64,000 nucleotides of DNA. It comes from Mycobacterium sp. 3519A (GTDB taxonomy: Bacteria; Actinomycetota; Actinomycetes; Mycobacteriales; Mycobacteriaceae). The notes under the pieces are model-generated. The model searched no databases and was not told the origin of the DNA. It saw only the letters and a list, made by a program, of their open reading frames with translations. The position numbers and the translations under genes are program-made. The DNA is taken from contig NZ_OESG01000014.1 in NCBI RefSeq assembly GCF_900240945.1, positions 2,446,733-2,510,732 of the forward strand. Direction: 5' to 3'. Shown in pieces: positions 16,316 to 24,811 of the stretch. Position 1 is the first letter of the stretch; the number at the start of each line of letters is the position of its first letter.

Positions 16316-17506
16316 TCAGCGCTGCGCGCGCTGGTAGGCCGTCACCACCGCGGCCCCGCCGAGGCCGATGTTGTGCTGCAGCGCGGCGGTGACGTTGTCC
16401 ACCTGACGTTTGTCGGCGGTGCCGCGCAACTGCCACGTCAACTCGGCGCACTGCGCAAGGCCGGTCGCCCCGAGCGGGTGGCCCTTCGAGATGAGCCCAC
16501 CGGAGGGATTGACCACCCAGCGGCCGCCGTAGGTGGTGTCGTTGTTGTCGATCAGCTTCGGAGCCTCGCCTTCGCCGCACAGCCCGAGCGCCTCGTACAG
16601 CAGCAATTCGTTGGCCGAGAAGCAGTCGTGCAGCTCGATCACCTGGAAGTCGCTCGGCCCGAGGCCGGACTGCTCGTAAACCTTTTGCGCGGCTTGCACA
16701 TTCATGTCGTAGCCGATCAGGTTCTTGGCGCTACCGTCGAAGGTGGACTGGAAATCGGTCGTCATCGCCTGCCCGACGATCTCCACCGCCTGGCTTGCCA
16801 GGCCGTGCTTGTCGACGAACGCCTCGCTGGCGACGATCGCCGCGCCTGAGCCGTCCGACGTCGGTGAGCACTGCAGCTTGGTCAGCGGGTCGGAAATCAT
16901 CTTCGCCGCCAGGATGTCGTCGAGCGAATACTCCTCCTGGAACTGCGCGTACGGGTTGTTCACCGAATGCTTGTGGTTCTTAAACCCGATCTTCGCGAAA
17001 TGCTCTGCGGTGGTGCCGTATTGACGCATGTGCTCGCGGCCGGCCGCGCCGAACATCCACGGCGCGACGGGGAACGCGAACTCGTCGATCTCGGCCATCG
17101 CCTTGACGTGCCTACCCATCGGCGACTCGCGGTCCTCGGCGCCGCCCTGCAGTGGGCCTGGTTGCATCTTCTCGAAGCCCAGTGCGATCGCGCAGTCGGC
17201 CAGCCCGCCACGGATCGTCTGCGCCGCAAGGAACAACGCGGTCGAGCCCGTCGAGCAGTTGTTGTTGACGTTGGCGATCGGGATGCCGGTCATGCCGAGT
17301 TCGTACAGCGCGCGGTTACCGGAGGTCGAGTCACCGGCGACGTATCCGACGAAGCCCTGTTCGACTTCGGAGAAGTCGATGCCCGCGTCGTCCAATGCGT
17401 TGGTGCCGGATTCCCGCGCCATGTCGGGGTAGTCCCAACCCTCGCGGCGGCCCGGCTTTTCGAACTTCGTCATCCCCACACCGACGACGAAAACTTTGTT
17501 TGGCAT
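16316..17506 (-). CDS. Thiolase-fold lipid-transfer protein (SCP-x thiolase type)
   Basis: The 396-residue protein is a thiolase of the SCP-x/Ltp class: it has the nucleophile Cys84 in NNNCSTGS, the HDCFSANE His motif and GHPLGATG near the C-terminus, but no separate SCP2 domain. These enzymes cleave 3-ketoacyl-CoAs with branched or steroid-derived side chains, or act as aldolase partners; several mycobacterial members belong to sterol catabolism. No strong ribosome-binding site precedes the ATG at 17506. A long inverted repeat follows the gene. The KstR-type box in this window lies 4 kb away, before another gene, so a steroid link for this one is only suggestive. Confidence 0.88.
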   Translation of the reverse strand: MPNKVFVVGVGMTKFEKPGRREGWDYPDMARESGTNALDDAGIDFSEVEQGFVGYVAGDSTSGNRALYELGMTGIPIANVNNNCSTGSTALFLAAQTIRGGLADCAIALGFEKMQPGPLQGGAEDRESPMGRHVKAMAEIDEFAFPVAPWMFGAAGREHMRQYGTTAEHFAKIGFKNHKHSVNNPYAQFQEEYSLDDILAAKMISDPLTKLQCSPTSDGSGAAIVASEAFVDKHGLASQAVEIVGQAMTTDFQSTFDGSAKNLIGYDMNVQAAQKVYEQSGLGPSDFQVIELHDCFSANELLLYEALGLCGEGEAPKLIDNNDTTYGGRWVVNPSGGLISKGHPLGATGLAQCAELTWQLRGTADKRQVDNVTAALQHNIGLGGAAVVTAYQRAQR

Positions 17507-17626
17507 GCCATCGACAGAAACACACCGCGGGCGAACTGTCTAGATGCGCTATCCGCCGAGGCTGCAACGGTGCACGGAAAGTGCGAGTAATGGCATGCCG
17601 GAATGCCGTTTCGGCGCCGACAAGGG

Positions 17627-17660
17627 TGCGGGGCCCCGCCGCCGCAGCGGGGCCCCCGCA
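17627..17660. terminator. Terminator after the DUF732 gene
   Basis: TGCGGGGCCCCGC (17627-17639) pairs with GCGGGGCCCCCGCA (17647-17660), with a single extra C and a 7-nt loop. It lies just downstream of the DUF732 stop on the minus strand. Confidence 0.7.
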
Positions 17661-17670
17661 GGGGAGGGGG

Positions 17671-17994
17671 CTATTCGAAGTAACCCGTGTACTCGGGGCA
17701 GTAGGTGTCCACCGCGGTGACCACGAACACCGCCGCCTGGTGGGTGCTCAGGTCGGTGTTGGCCAGGATGTCGCGGCCGATGTAAAAGGGATCGGCACCG
17801 TCGTCGAGCGCCTCGCACACAGAGTGGGCGTTTCCGATGGCGGCCTTCGGGCTGTCATAGGAGATGCCCTCGGCACTGATCTCGGTCAGGAAGGTGTTGT
17901 CCGTCGAACTGACCGCGCCTGCGGTGCCCGCGGTGGCCACGGCGAGTCCGAACGCGGCCGCGACGGCGGGGCCTGCGAACCAAGTGGCGAACAT
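17671..17994 (-). CDS. DUF732 secreted protein
   Basis: The 107-residue protein has a hydrophobic N-terminal signal (AVAAAFGLAVATAGTAGA) and a DUF732 domain with its typical features: FLTEISAEGI, a central VCEALDDGADP with Cys, and a C-terminal AVDTYCPEY with the second Cys. GGAGGAG lies 5 nt before the ATG. DUF732 proteins are small secreted or lipid-anchored proteins found in many copies in mycobacteria; no activity is established. It lies head-on behind the EmbR-like gene in the same orientation but has its own promoter space of about 100 bp. Confidence 0.88.
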   Translation of the reverse strand: MFATWFAGPAVAAAFGLAVATAGTAGAVSSTDNTFLTEISAEGISYDSPKAAIGNAHSVCEALDDGADPFYIGRDILANTDLSTHQAAVFVVTAVDTYCPEYTGYFE

Positions 17995-18099
17995 GGGGGC
18001 TCCTCCGTGATGTCGTTTCGGTCCGGTTGTCTCCGGGCTGACATCAGCGTCGGACAGCGCCCTTGGCGGATTCTTGGTGGATTCTTGCGGCCTGTGGTC

Positions 18100-19227
18100 C
18101 TACGCTTCGGGCGGCGCGATCTCGAAGGTGAACTCGTGGGCGCAGATGCGCACCCGGTCGCCGTCGGCGAGCGTGGCGGTGCCGCGGATGCGCTCGTCGC
18201 CGACGTCCACCCCGTTCGCCGAACGCAAGTCGGTGATCACGAAACTCGTGCCGGTGTCGATGATGACGGCGTGGTGGCGGCTGACGTTGGCGTCGGCGAG
18301 CACGATGTCGTTGTCGGGGAGTCGGCCGATGCGGGTGGCGGCGGCCAGCAGCGGATAGACCCGCCCGTCTGCCGCCCGCAAACTGGCCTGCGCGCGCGAC
18401 GCGTTGACCTCGGTGCGCAGTTTGATGTCGTGGACGGTGTGCGCGGCGGTGGTCTTGGCGGCCTTCTTCGCGTCGAGCGGTTCCTGACGCAGGATGCGTT
18501 CGTGCAGGGCGCGCACCGTCGGCCCTGGGTCGATGCCCAGATCATCGGCGAGTGTGGTCTTCAACCGCTGATACGCGTCGAGCGCCTCCGACTGCCGCTC
18601 GGCCAGATAGTAGGCGGTGATCAGTTGCGCCCACAGCGGCTCGCGGTACGGATGCTCGGCGGTCAGCGATTCCAGTTCACCGATGACGGCATAGCCACGG
18701 CCGCAAGCGATTTCGGCTTCCGCGCGGGCGGTGTGGGCGACCACCTTGTCCTCGGTCAGCGCGGTGGCGAACGCGTCGACGAACTGGAAGTCGCGCAGAT
18801 CCTCCAGCACCGCGCCGCGCCACTCCGCCAGCGCGGCCGTCAGATGCCGGCTGGCCTCCTCGAACCGTCCCGCGGCGGCGGCCTGCACGCCCGCGGTCTT
18901 CTCGATGACGAACCGGCCGATGTCACAGGCGCTGTCGGCCGCCGTCAACCGGTATCCCGGCGGCGCGTTCTCCAACATCGACCGTGCGTCGCCGAGCACC
19001 CTGCGCAGGTTCGAGATGTAGGAGTGCAGACTGGCCCGCGCCTCCGACGGCGGCCACTGTTCCCACGCCGCGGTGATCAGCGAGTCGATCGCGACCGGCC
19101 GGTTGCGGTTCATCACCAGCATCGCCAGCACCGCGCGCTGTTTCGGAGTGCCCAGCGCCACGGGCACGCCGTCGACGGTGACCTGCAGTGGGCCCAGCAC
19201 ACCGAACCCGATCTTGTTGTCGGTCAT
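18100..19227 (-). CDS. embR: EmbR-like SARP regulator with C-terminal FHA domain
   Basis: The 375-residue protein has a winged-helix domain (FGVLGPLQVTVDG, GTPKQRAVLAMLVMNRNRPV), a bacterial transcriptional activation domain (YREPLWAQLITAYYLAERQSEALDAY, LADDLGIDPGP) and a forkhead-associated domain at about residues 285-370 (RIGRLPDNDIVL, ANVSRHHAVI, LRSANGV). This is the EmbR architecture; in M. tuberculosis EmbR is phosphorylated by PknH, binds through its FHA domain and regulates embCAB. The similarity to EmbR extends over the full length, but no embCAB or pknH is in this window, so it may be the ortholog displaced from its targets or an EmbR paralog. Confidence 0.82.
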   Translation of the reverse strand: MTDNKIGFGVLGPLQVTVDGVPVALGTPKQRAVLAMLVMNRNRPVAIDSLITAAWEQWPPSEARASLHSYISNLRRVLGDARSMLENAPPGYRLTAADSACDIGRFVIEKTAGVQAAAAGRFEEASRHLTAALAEWRGAVLEDLRDFQFVDAFATALTEDKVVAHTARAEAEIACGRGYAVIGELESLTAEHPYREPLWAQLITAYYLAERQSEALDAYQRLKTTLADDLGIDPGPTVRALHERILRQEPLDAKKAAKTTAAHTVHDIKLRTEVNASRAQASLRAADGRVYPLLAAATRIGRLPDNDIVLADANVSRHHAVIIDTGTSFVITDLRSANGVDVGDERIRGTATLADGDRVRICAHEFTFEIAPPEA

Positions 19228-19278
19228 CCGCAGTTCTTATCGCGAACTGCGGATGACCAGGGCCGAATTTGCGGCAAT

Positions 19279-20148
19279 TCACATTCGGCGCGGCGGCGGG
19301 GCGAGCACCGCCGTGGGCACCGGCGCCCAACTGCCGTCCGCAGCCACCCGGCCGAATGGCTGATCGCCGAAATGGAAGCCGAAGCCCAGCGTGTCGGGTG
19401 CGGTCAGTTCGGCGAGCAGTCGGCGCCGCGCGGTGACGACCTCGGTCGCATTCCATTCAGCGGCCGACATCCATTCGGGGTGCACGAACTGGGCGGTCAG
19501 GTGGAAGACGTCGCCGAACACGACCAGCCGTCGGCCCACACTCGACGTGACCACGTACGACGTATGACCAGGAGTGTGCCCCGGGGTGACGATGGCGCGC
19601 ACTCCCGCGACCACCTCGTCGCCGTCGTTGATCCGCTCGATTCCCTCGCGGTCGGCGCGCAACTGCGTGATGAGGCGCTGCGGCGCCGCAGCACCCTCGT
19701 GGGGCGTGCCACCGTCGTACGGTGCCCACTCCTGGGCGGCCAGCACGTAGCGGGCGTTCGGAAAGGTCTTGTGGCCACCCGCGTAAGCCCAGCCCGCATG
19801 GTCGAAATGCAGATGGGTGAACGCCACCACGTCGATGTCCTCGGGCCGACGGCCGAGCGTGTCGAGCACGTCGAGCAGTGAACCGCAGTCGATGGTGCCG
19901 AACGCGAAATCGGTTGTGCTGCTGCCCACTCCGGTGTCGATCAACAGTTTGGTGTCACCGCGTTCGACCAGCAGGCCGCCTGCGGACATCACCAGCTCCT
20001 GCGTCGAGAAGTGCTCGCTCGGGATGTCGGGAAAGAACTTGGCGGGCGGCATCCTGATCACGCCGTCCACGACGTAGGTGGCGACCACGTCGTCAAACGT
20101 CAACGACCGCACCGCCGCTGGATCGTCAAGCCGACCGACTGAGGTCAT
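19279..20148 (-). CDS. Metallo-beta-lactamase fold hydrolase
   Basis: The 289-residue protein has the zinc motif THLHFDHAGW, a further His in TPGHTPGHTSY, Asp in VVFGDVFHL and a late His in FGFHFGDQPFG, so a binuclear metal site is expected. The family includes lactonases such as quorum-quenching AHL lactonases and many other hydrolases; the sequence does not fix the substrate. I chose the ATG at 20148, which overlaps the upstream SDR stop by 4 bp (ATGA); the longer open frame is a shadow of that SDR gene. It is co-transcribed with the SDR and divergent from a LysR regulator. Confidence 0.88.
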   Translation of the reverse strand: MTSVGRLDDPAAVRSLTFDDVVATYVVDGVIRMPPAKFFPDIPSEHFSTQELVMSAGGLLVERGDTKLLIDTGVGSSTTDFAFGTIDCGSLLDVLDTLGRRPEDIDVVAFTHLHFDHAGWAYAGGHKTFPNARYVLAAQEWAPYDGGTPHEGAAAPQRLITQLRADREGIERINDGDEVVAGVRAIVTPGHTPGHTSYVVTSSVGRRLVVFGDVFHLTAQFVHPEWMSAAEWNATEVVTARRRLLAELTAPDTLGFGFHFGDQPFGRVAADGSWAPVPTAVLAPPPRRM

Positions 20149-20855
20149 GCGGCGATGCTTCCGCCGCCGTCGGCCCGAACGATCTGTCCAGTGATGTAGC
20201 CCGCGTCCTCGTCGAGCAGCGCGCAGATAGCGTGGGCGATCTCGCGTGGTGTGCCGACCCTGCCGACCGGGATCGCTGCCAGGAACTGGGCCTCTTTCTC
20301 TGATCCGGCGGGGGTGCGCTCGCGGAACAACTCGGTCTCGACGGGTCCCGGCGCGACGGCGTTGACCGTGACACCGGTGTGCGCGAGTTCGTGCGCCCAG
20401 ATCCGGGTTGCCGCTTCCAGTGCCGCCTTCGACGCGGCGTACGGGGTGCGTTCCTGCGTGCCGAGCGTGGTCAGGCTGCTGACGTTGACGATGCGGCCCC
20501 ACCCGTTGGCCAGCATCCCCGGCAGCACCGCCTGCACCACCTGAACGGCGGCGCGCACGTTCAGGTCGTAGGTGGTGAACAGGTCGTCGAGGTCGATCGA
20601 GCCGATCCTGCCGAACCGGACGGCGCCTGCGTTGTTGACCACCCCGTCGACCCTGCCGCCTGCCACGATGCGATCAAGCACCTCGGCGGTCGCCGCCCGG
20701 TCGGTCAGGTCGGCCTCGTAGAACTCGCCGGGAAACTCGGCGGGCGCGGGGCGGGCGAGCCCGATCGGGGTGTGTCCTGCCGCTGCCAACCGGTCGGCGA
20801 CGGCCCGCCCGATGCCCTTCGATGCGCCGGTGATCAGTACTCGTCGTGATGACAT
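20145..20855 (-). CDS. Short-chain dehydrogenase/reductase
   Basis: The 236-residue SDR has TGASKGIG, NNAG, catalytic Ser in NVSSLTTLG and Tyr-x3-Lys in YAASKAALEA, and ends with GQIVRADGGGS. The acidic-free turn after strand 2 (ARPAPAEF) does not settle NAD versus NADP. I chose the ATG at 20855 because AGGAGG lies 4 nt upstream; another ATG at 20882 would add a short tail without family similarity. It heads an operon with the metallo-hydrolase and faces the LysR gene across a 108-bp divergent promoter region, so it is probably LysR-controlled. Confidence 0.88.
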   Translation of the reverse strand: MSSRRVLITGASKGIGRAVADRLAAAGHTPIGLARPAPAEFPGEFYEADLTDRAATAEVLDRIVAGGRVDGVVNNAGAVRFGRIGSIDLDDLFTTYDLNVRAAVQVVQAVLPGMLANGWGRIVNVSSLTTLGTQERTPYAASKAALEAATRIWAHELAHTGVTVNAVAPGPVETELFRERTPAGSEKEAQFLAAIPVGRVGTPREIAHAICALLDEDAGYITGQIVRADGGGSIAA

Positions 20856-20912
20856 GCGTCCTCCTGTTGCGTGGTTGCTCATTACAACAACGCCCTGCCG
20901 GGACTAATTTGC

Positions 20913-20928
20913 ATATCGGAGTTGATAT
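20913..20928. promoter_or_regulatory. Dyad in the SDR/LysR divergent promoter region
   Basis: ATATC and GATAT are inverted repeats spaced by 6 nt, about 35 bp before the LysR start. LysR-type regulators usually bind short AT-rich dyads in such divergent regions; the spacing does not exactly match the classical T-N11-A. Confidence 0.45.
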
Positions 20929-20963
20929 AGAGGTATGGCGTTGGGCGCATGCCAGGAGGACCT

Positions 20964-21827
20964 ATGTCGACTCTGTTGCAGTTGAAAGCTTTTGTGGCGG
21001 TCGTCGACGAAGGCGGCTTCACCGCTGCCAGTCACCAGTTGGGGCTGTCCCAACCCGCGGTCAGCCGGGCCGTCTCGACGCTCGAGAAGGAGTTGGGCGT
21101 CGCGCTCCTTATCCGACGCCGCGACGGGATCGCGCTGACCGAGGCCGGCTCCCTCGCGTTGGCACACGCGCGTGCGGCGGTGCGGCACCTGACGGCGATG
21201 CGCACGGAAGTCGTTGCGCTGTCGGGTCAGATCACCGGGACGCTGAGCCTGGCGAGCCTGCCGAGTGTCACCGGGACGCTCGTCGCGCCGCAATTGCAGA
21301 CATTCACTCAACGGCATCCGGCGGTCACCGTCCGTCTGCTCGAAGGGAGCGAGCAGGAGGTGCGTGACTGGCTGGACCAGGGTGCCGCGGAGGCCGGTGT
21401 GGTGTCGCTACCGATCAAGGGCCTGGCCGCCGCGGTCCTCGGCGACCAGGACATGGTCGCGGTGGTGCCTGCGGGCAACCGACTGGCCGACTGGGCCGAG
21501 GTCAGCTATGCGGAGTTGGCCAAGGAGCCGTTCATCAAGTCGACCGGTGGATGCACCGAGGTGTTCACGCCGGTGGCCCGGCGGATGGGCGTCGAGTTCG
21601 ACGTGGCGTTCGAAGCCCGCGAGATGTCGGCGGTGCTGGAGATCGTCAATGCGGGGCTCGGGGTCAGCATCCTGCCCAGCGCCGGCATGCCCAAGCTGCC
21701 GGACGGCGTGGTCGCGCGTCCGCTGACACCGACGACCGTGCGGCGGTTGGGGGTCGCGGTATCCGCCAGCGCGTCCCCGCCCGCGCGCGCCTTCCTCGAG
21801 CAGATCGCCGCGCTGGATCTCCGCTGA
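20964..21827 (+). CDS. LysR-family transcriptional regulator
   Basis: The 287-residue protein starts with a LysR helix-turn-helix (FVAVVDEGGFTAASHQLGLS, QPAVSRAVSTLEKELGV) and continues with a periplasmic-binding-like effector domain (residues about 90-285). AGGAGG lies 5 nt before the ATG at 20964; the in-frame ATG at 20949 overlaps that site. It is divergent from the SDR/metallo-hydrolase operon, its probable target, and autoregulation is likely. The effector is unknown. Confidence 0.9.
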   Translation: MSTLLQLKAFVAVVDEGGFTAASHQLGLSQPAVSRAVSTLEKELGVALLIRRRDGIALTEAGSLALAHARAAVRHLTAMRTEVVALSGQITGTLSLASLPSVTGTLVAPQLQTFTQRHPAVTVRLLEGSEQEVRDWLDQGAAEAGVVSLPIKGLAAAVLGDQDMVAVVPAGNRLADWAEVSYAELAKEPFIKSTGGCTEVFTPVARRMGVEFDVAFEAREMSAVLEIVNAGLGVSILPSAGMPKLPDGVVARPLTPTTVRRLGVAVSASASPPARAFLEQIAALDLR

Positions 21828-21831
21828 GTGG

Positions 21832-21845
21832 TAGAACGTGTTCTA
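21832..21845. promoter_or_regulatory. Perfect KstR-type operator
   Basis: TAGAACGTGTTCTA matches the published KstR consensus TnnAACnnGTTnnA at every fixed position and is itself a near-palindrome. It lies 26 bp upstream of the ATG of the next gene and only 5 bp after the LysR stop. KstR represses sterol catabolism genes in mycobacteria. Confidence 0.75.
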
Positions 21846-21871
21846 GTTCTGCCGCTTCGAAGGGAGAAGAG

Positions 21872-22921
21872 ATGGGTCTGCGCGTCGTGCAGTGGGCAAC
21901 AGGAGGCGTCGGCGTCGCCGCCATCAAGGGGGTGCTCGAGCATCCGGACCTCGAACTCGTCGGCTGCTGGGTGCACTCGGAACGCAAGGCGGGCAAGGAC
22001 GTCGGCGACATCATCGGCACCGAACCGCTGGGCGTCACCGCCACCAACAGCGTCGACGAGATCGTGGCCCTCGACGCCGACGCCGTGGTGTACGCCCCGC
22101 TGCTGCCGAACCCCGACGAGGTGGCCGCGCTGCTGCGGTCGGGCAAGAACGTGGTGACCCCGGTCGGCTGGGTTTACCCCAGCGACCGGCAGCGCGCACC
22201 GCTGCGAGAGGCGGCGCTGGCAGGCAATGCCACGTTGCACGGCACCGGCATCGCGCCCGGCGGCATCAGCGAGAAGTTTCCGCTGATGTTCTCCATCATG
22301 TCGACGGGCGTGACTTTCGTTCGCGCCGAAGAGTTTTCCGACCTGCGCAGCTACGAAGCGCCGGACGTGGTGCGCCATGTGATGGGCTTCGGTGAAGTGC
22401 CGGACAAGGCGTTGTCGGGGCCGATGCAGAAGCTGCTGGACGGCGGCTTCATCCAATCGGTGCGGATGTGCGTCGACAAGGTGGGCTTCAACGCCGACCC
22501 GAAGATCCGCTCCTCGCAGGAGATCGCGGTGGCCACCAAACCGATCGACTCGCCGATCGGCATCATCGAACCGGGTCAGGTGGCGGGCCGCAAGTTCCAC
22601 TGGGAGGCCCTCGTCGACGGTGAGCCCGTCGTCCGCGTCACCGTCAACTGGCTGATGGGTGAGGAAAACCTGGATCCGGCATGGACTTTCGGCCCCGAGG
22701 GCCAACGCTACGAAGTCGAGGTCCGTGGTAATCCGGATATCTCGGTCAGCGTCAAGGGTTTTCAGTCCGAGATCGGCGGTGAAGGCCCCGAGTACGGCGT
22801 GGTCGGGACGGCCGCGCACTGCGTGAACTCGATTCCCGCGGTGTGCGCGGCCGCACCGGGCATCGCCACCTACCTCGATTTGCCACTGATCAGCGGTAAG
22901 GCGGCCCCGACGCTTCGTTAG
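21872..22921 (+). CDS. NAD(P)-binding dihydrodipicolinate reductase-like protein, probable KstR regulon member
   Basis: The 349-residue protein starts with a Rossmann motif (VVQWATGGVGVAAIKGVL) followed by ADAVVYAPLLPN and a C-terminal alpha/beta domain, the layout of the DAP-dehydrogenase/dihydrodipicolinate reductase-like oxidoreductases that are numerous in mycobacteria. GGGAGA lies 6-7 nt before the ATG. The perfect KstR-type box immediately upstream suggests expression during growth on sterols. By order it corresponds to M. tuberculosis Rv1059. The reaction is not known; reduction of a steroid-derived intermediate is a guess from regulation only. Confidence 0.82.
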   Translation: MGLRVVQWATGGVGVAAIKGVLEHPDLELVGCWVHSERKAGKDVGDIIGTEPLGVTATNSVDEIVALDADAVVYAPLLPNPDEVAALLRSGKNVVTPVGWVYPSDRQRAPLREAALAGNATLHGTGIAPGGISEKFPLMFSIMSTGVTFVRAEEFSDLRSYEAPDVVRHVMGFGEVPDKALSGPMQKLLDGGFIQSVRMCVDKVGFNADPKIRSSQEIAVATKPIDSPIGIIEPGQVAGRKFHWEALVDGEPVVRVTVNWLMGEENLDPAWTFGPEGQRYEVEVRGNPDISVSVKGFQSEIGGEGPEYGVVGTAAHCVNSIPAVCAAAPGIATYLDLPLISGKAAPTLR

Positions 22922-23964
22922 CGGTCAAGCGGGTTGTGCCGGTTGACGATCAGCGGGTCGGACTTGGTGAACGGGAAGTCCGGCAGGTCCTCGATGTGGG
23001 TGTTGAACGTGGCGGCCAGCACCTCACGCGAGTACGCGCTGATCGACGTGCGGTAGCCGATGTCGGCGGGGAAGGGCTGATCGAAGAAGATCAGGAAGTG
23101 CCACTCCGGTGCGTCGAACACCTCGATGTGATGTGGGTAGGCGCGGGGGATGAAGTAGACGTCGCCCTTGTTGAGGTGCCAGGTGTCCAGCGTGCCGTCC
23201 GGGTCCATCACCGTCATCCGCGCCGAACCGCTTTCCACGTAACCCATTTCAGCGGTGACGGGGTGCCAATGCGGCTCGCGCATACCGTCTTCGCGGATGC
23301 GCAGCGAGTACATCGACAGGTCTTTGAGGGCGGGCCAGAACTGCACGCGTGCGGTGCGCGCGGAGCCGACCGCGGCCTGCACCGGCGGCGTCATGGCTTC
23401 CACCGAGAACTTGTGCGGATCGTTGAAATGGGCGGTCGACGGCACCACCGGGTCGCCGGTCCTGCCCGCGATCGCGCGGTCGACGAGGTTACGGCGGATC
23501 GCCGCGAAGTCCGACGCGTCGAGGTCATACGTGTTGCCCAGCACCGCATCTGTCATCGCGCCGAATGCGCCTGCGAGACCGAAATCCTGGGGGCGTTCGT
23601 GCCGGAAGGTGATGATGAACTCGGCGGGTTCGGTGCCGATGTTCTCGATGTGGTGCAGTGAACCCGAGTCGACGTGGAACATCTCGCCCGCGCTGATGGT
23701 GAAGCTGGCGAACTGGCTTCCGCTGTCGAGCACGGTGACCAGCGTGTCGCCCCTGACGCAGTAGGTGAGTTCGTTGGCATTGGCGTGCCAGTGCGGGGTG
23801 CGCATGGCGCCGGGGTTGATCACCACGCGCTTGATCGACAAACCGTTGAGTATCGGGAAGTTGTCGGCGGTCAGGCGCTGAATCACGCCGAGATCCGACT
23901 CTTCGACGATCTCGCCGTTCAGCAGCGACGCGGAATGAGTGCTGCGCTCAACGGATAGCGTCAT
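22918..23964 (-). CDS. Bicupin, oxalate decarboxylase-like
   Basis: The 348-residue protein contains two cupin domains. The first has the metal motif PHWHANANELTYCVRG and a later HIENIGTEP His; the second has PHWHPVTAEMGYVESG and YPHHIEVF. Both domains thus keep the His-x-His, Glu and distal His ligands expected for Mn binding, as in bacterial oxalate decarboxylases of similar length. AAAGGAG lies 7 nt before the ATG. It is convergent with the preceding gene, overlapping by 4 bp. Oxalate decarboxylase is the best guess, but the lid residues that separate decarboxylase from oxidase could not be checked. Confidence 0.85.
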   Translation of the reverse strand: MTLSVERSTHSASLLNGEIVEESDLGVIQRLTADNFPILNGLSIKRVVINPGAMRTPHWHANANELTYCVRGDTLVTVLDSGSQFASFTISAGEMFHVDSGSLHHIENIGTEPAEFIITFRHERPQDFGLAGAFGAMTDAVLGNTYDLDASDFAAIRRNLVDRAIAGRTGDPVVPSTAHFNDPHKFSVEAMTPPVQAAVGSARTARVQFWPALKDLSMYSLRIREDGMREPHWHPVTAEMGYVESGSARMTVMDPDGTLDTWHLNKGDVYFIPRAYPHHIEVFDAPEWHFLIFFDQPFPADIGYRTSISAYSREVLAATFNTHIEDLPDFPFTKSDPLIVNRHNPLDR

Positions 23965-24045
23965 GAAGTTGCTCCTTTGCTCGTGTGGCTAGAACCTTCG
24001 CCCACAAGCGCGCAGCGCAACATCGCCGCTGGCAACCAAAATGCG

Positions 24046-24063
24046 CTACCGGCTAGCCGGTAG
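24046..24063. promoter_or_regulatory. Perfect 18-bp palindrome between SDR and bicupin genes
   Basis: CTACCGGCTAGCCGGTAG is identical to its reverse complement. It lies 7 bp after the SDR stop (minus strand) and 82 bp before the bicupin start. Without a loop it is a poor terminator, so an operator for the bicupin gene is more likely. Confidence 0.5.
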
Positions 24064-24070
24064 TCCGCGG

Positions 24071-24811
24071 TCAGCGCGGCAGGATGCCGCCGTCAAGCGT
24101 GACCACCTTGTTCGTAAGGTATCCGTTGCGCAACATCGCGATAGCCATTTCCGCCACCTCCGAGGGCCGACCCGCCCGGCCGACGGGAATGGGTATCGGG
24201 GCGTCGGCCGTCTGCGGGTCGCCGGGGAACATGCCGGTGTCGCCGATCAAGGCGGGCGCCAGCGCGTTGACGGTGACGCCGTCGGCCGCCACCCGCGGCG
24301 CCAGATGATGCATCAGGCCGTGCAACCCGGCCTTGCTCGCCGCGTAGTGTGCGCCGACCACGCCGCCGTTGAGACCCGCCACCGACGAGATGAACAGCAC
24401 CCGCCCGAACCGGTTGGCGACCATCGCGGGCAACACCTGCTGGGCGAGCAGGAACGGTGCGGTCAGGTTGACGGCGAGCGTACGGTTCCAGGACTCGAGA
24501 TCGATGTTGTGCCAACCCTTTACGTCGGCGGTGCCGGCGTTGGCGATCAGGATGTCGACGCAGCCGAATTCGGCTTTGGCCTGCTCGACGAGCCGGGTCG
24601 GCGCGGTGGGATCGGCGAGATCGGCCGATGCGACGACGGCGCGCCTGCCACACCAGCGGGCATAGTCGGCGGCCGCCTCGGCGTCGTCGCCGTGGCGCCC
24701 GTAGGCCAGCACCAGATCCACACCGTGGTCGGCGAGTCCGCGGGCGATGGCCCTGCCGATGCCGCCGGAGGCGCCGGTCAGCAGCGCGACGCGGCCCGTC
24801 AACTCCGTCAC
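24071..24811 (-). CDS. Short-chain dehydrogenase/reductase
   Basis: The 246-residue SDR has TGASGGIG, a NADP-compatible YGRHGDD turn, ANAG, catalytic Ser in FISSVAGLNGG and Tyr-x3-Lys in HYAASKAGLHG, ending LTNKVVTLDGG. It resembles FabG-like ketoacyl reductases. I chose the GTG at 24811, which overlaps the alcohol dehydrogenase TGA by 4 bp, so the two genes are coupled. A paired alcohol dehydrogenase and SDR suggests successive oxidation or reduction of one carbon skeleton, but which one is not visible. Confidence 0.87.
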   Translation of the reverse strand: MTELTGRVALLTGASGGIGRAIARGLADHGVDLVLAYGRHGDDAEAAADYARWCGRRAVVASADLADPTAPTRLVEQAKAEFGCVDILIANAGTADVKGWHNIDLESWNRTLAVNLTAPFLLAQQVLPAMVANRFGRVLFISSVAGLNGGVVGAHYAASKAGLHGLMHHLAPRVAADGVTVNALAPALIGDTGMFPGDPQTADAPIPIPVGRAGRPSEVAEMAIAMLRNGYLTNKVVTLDGGILPR

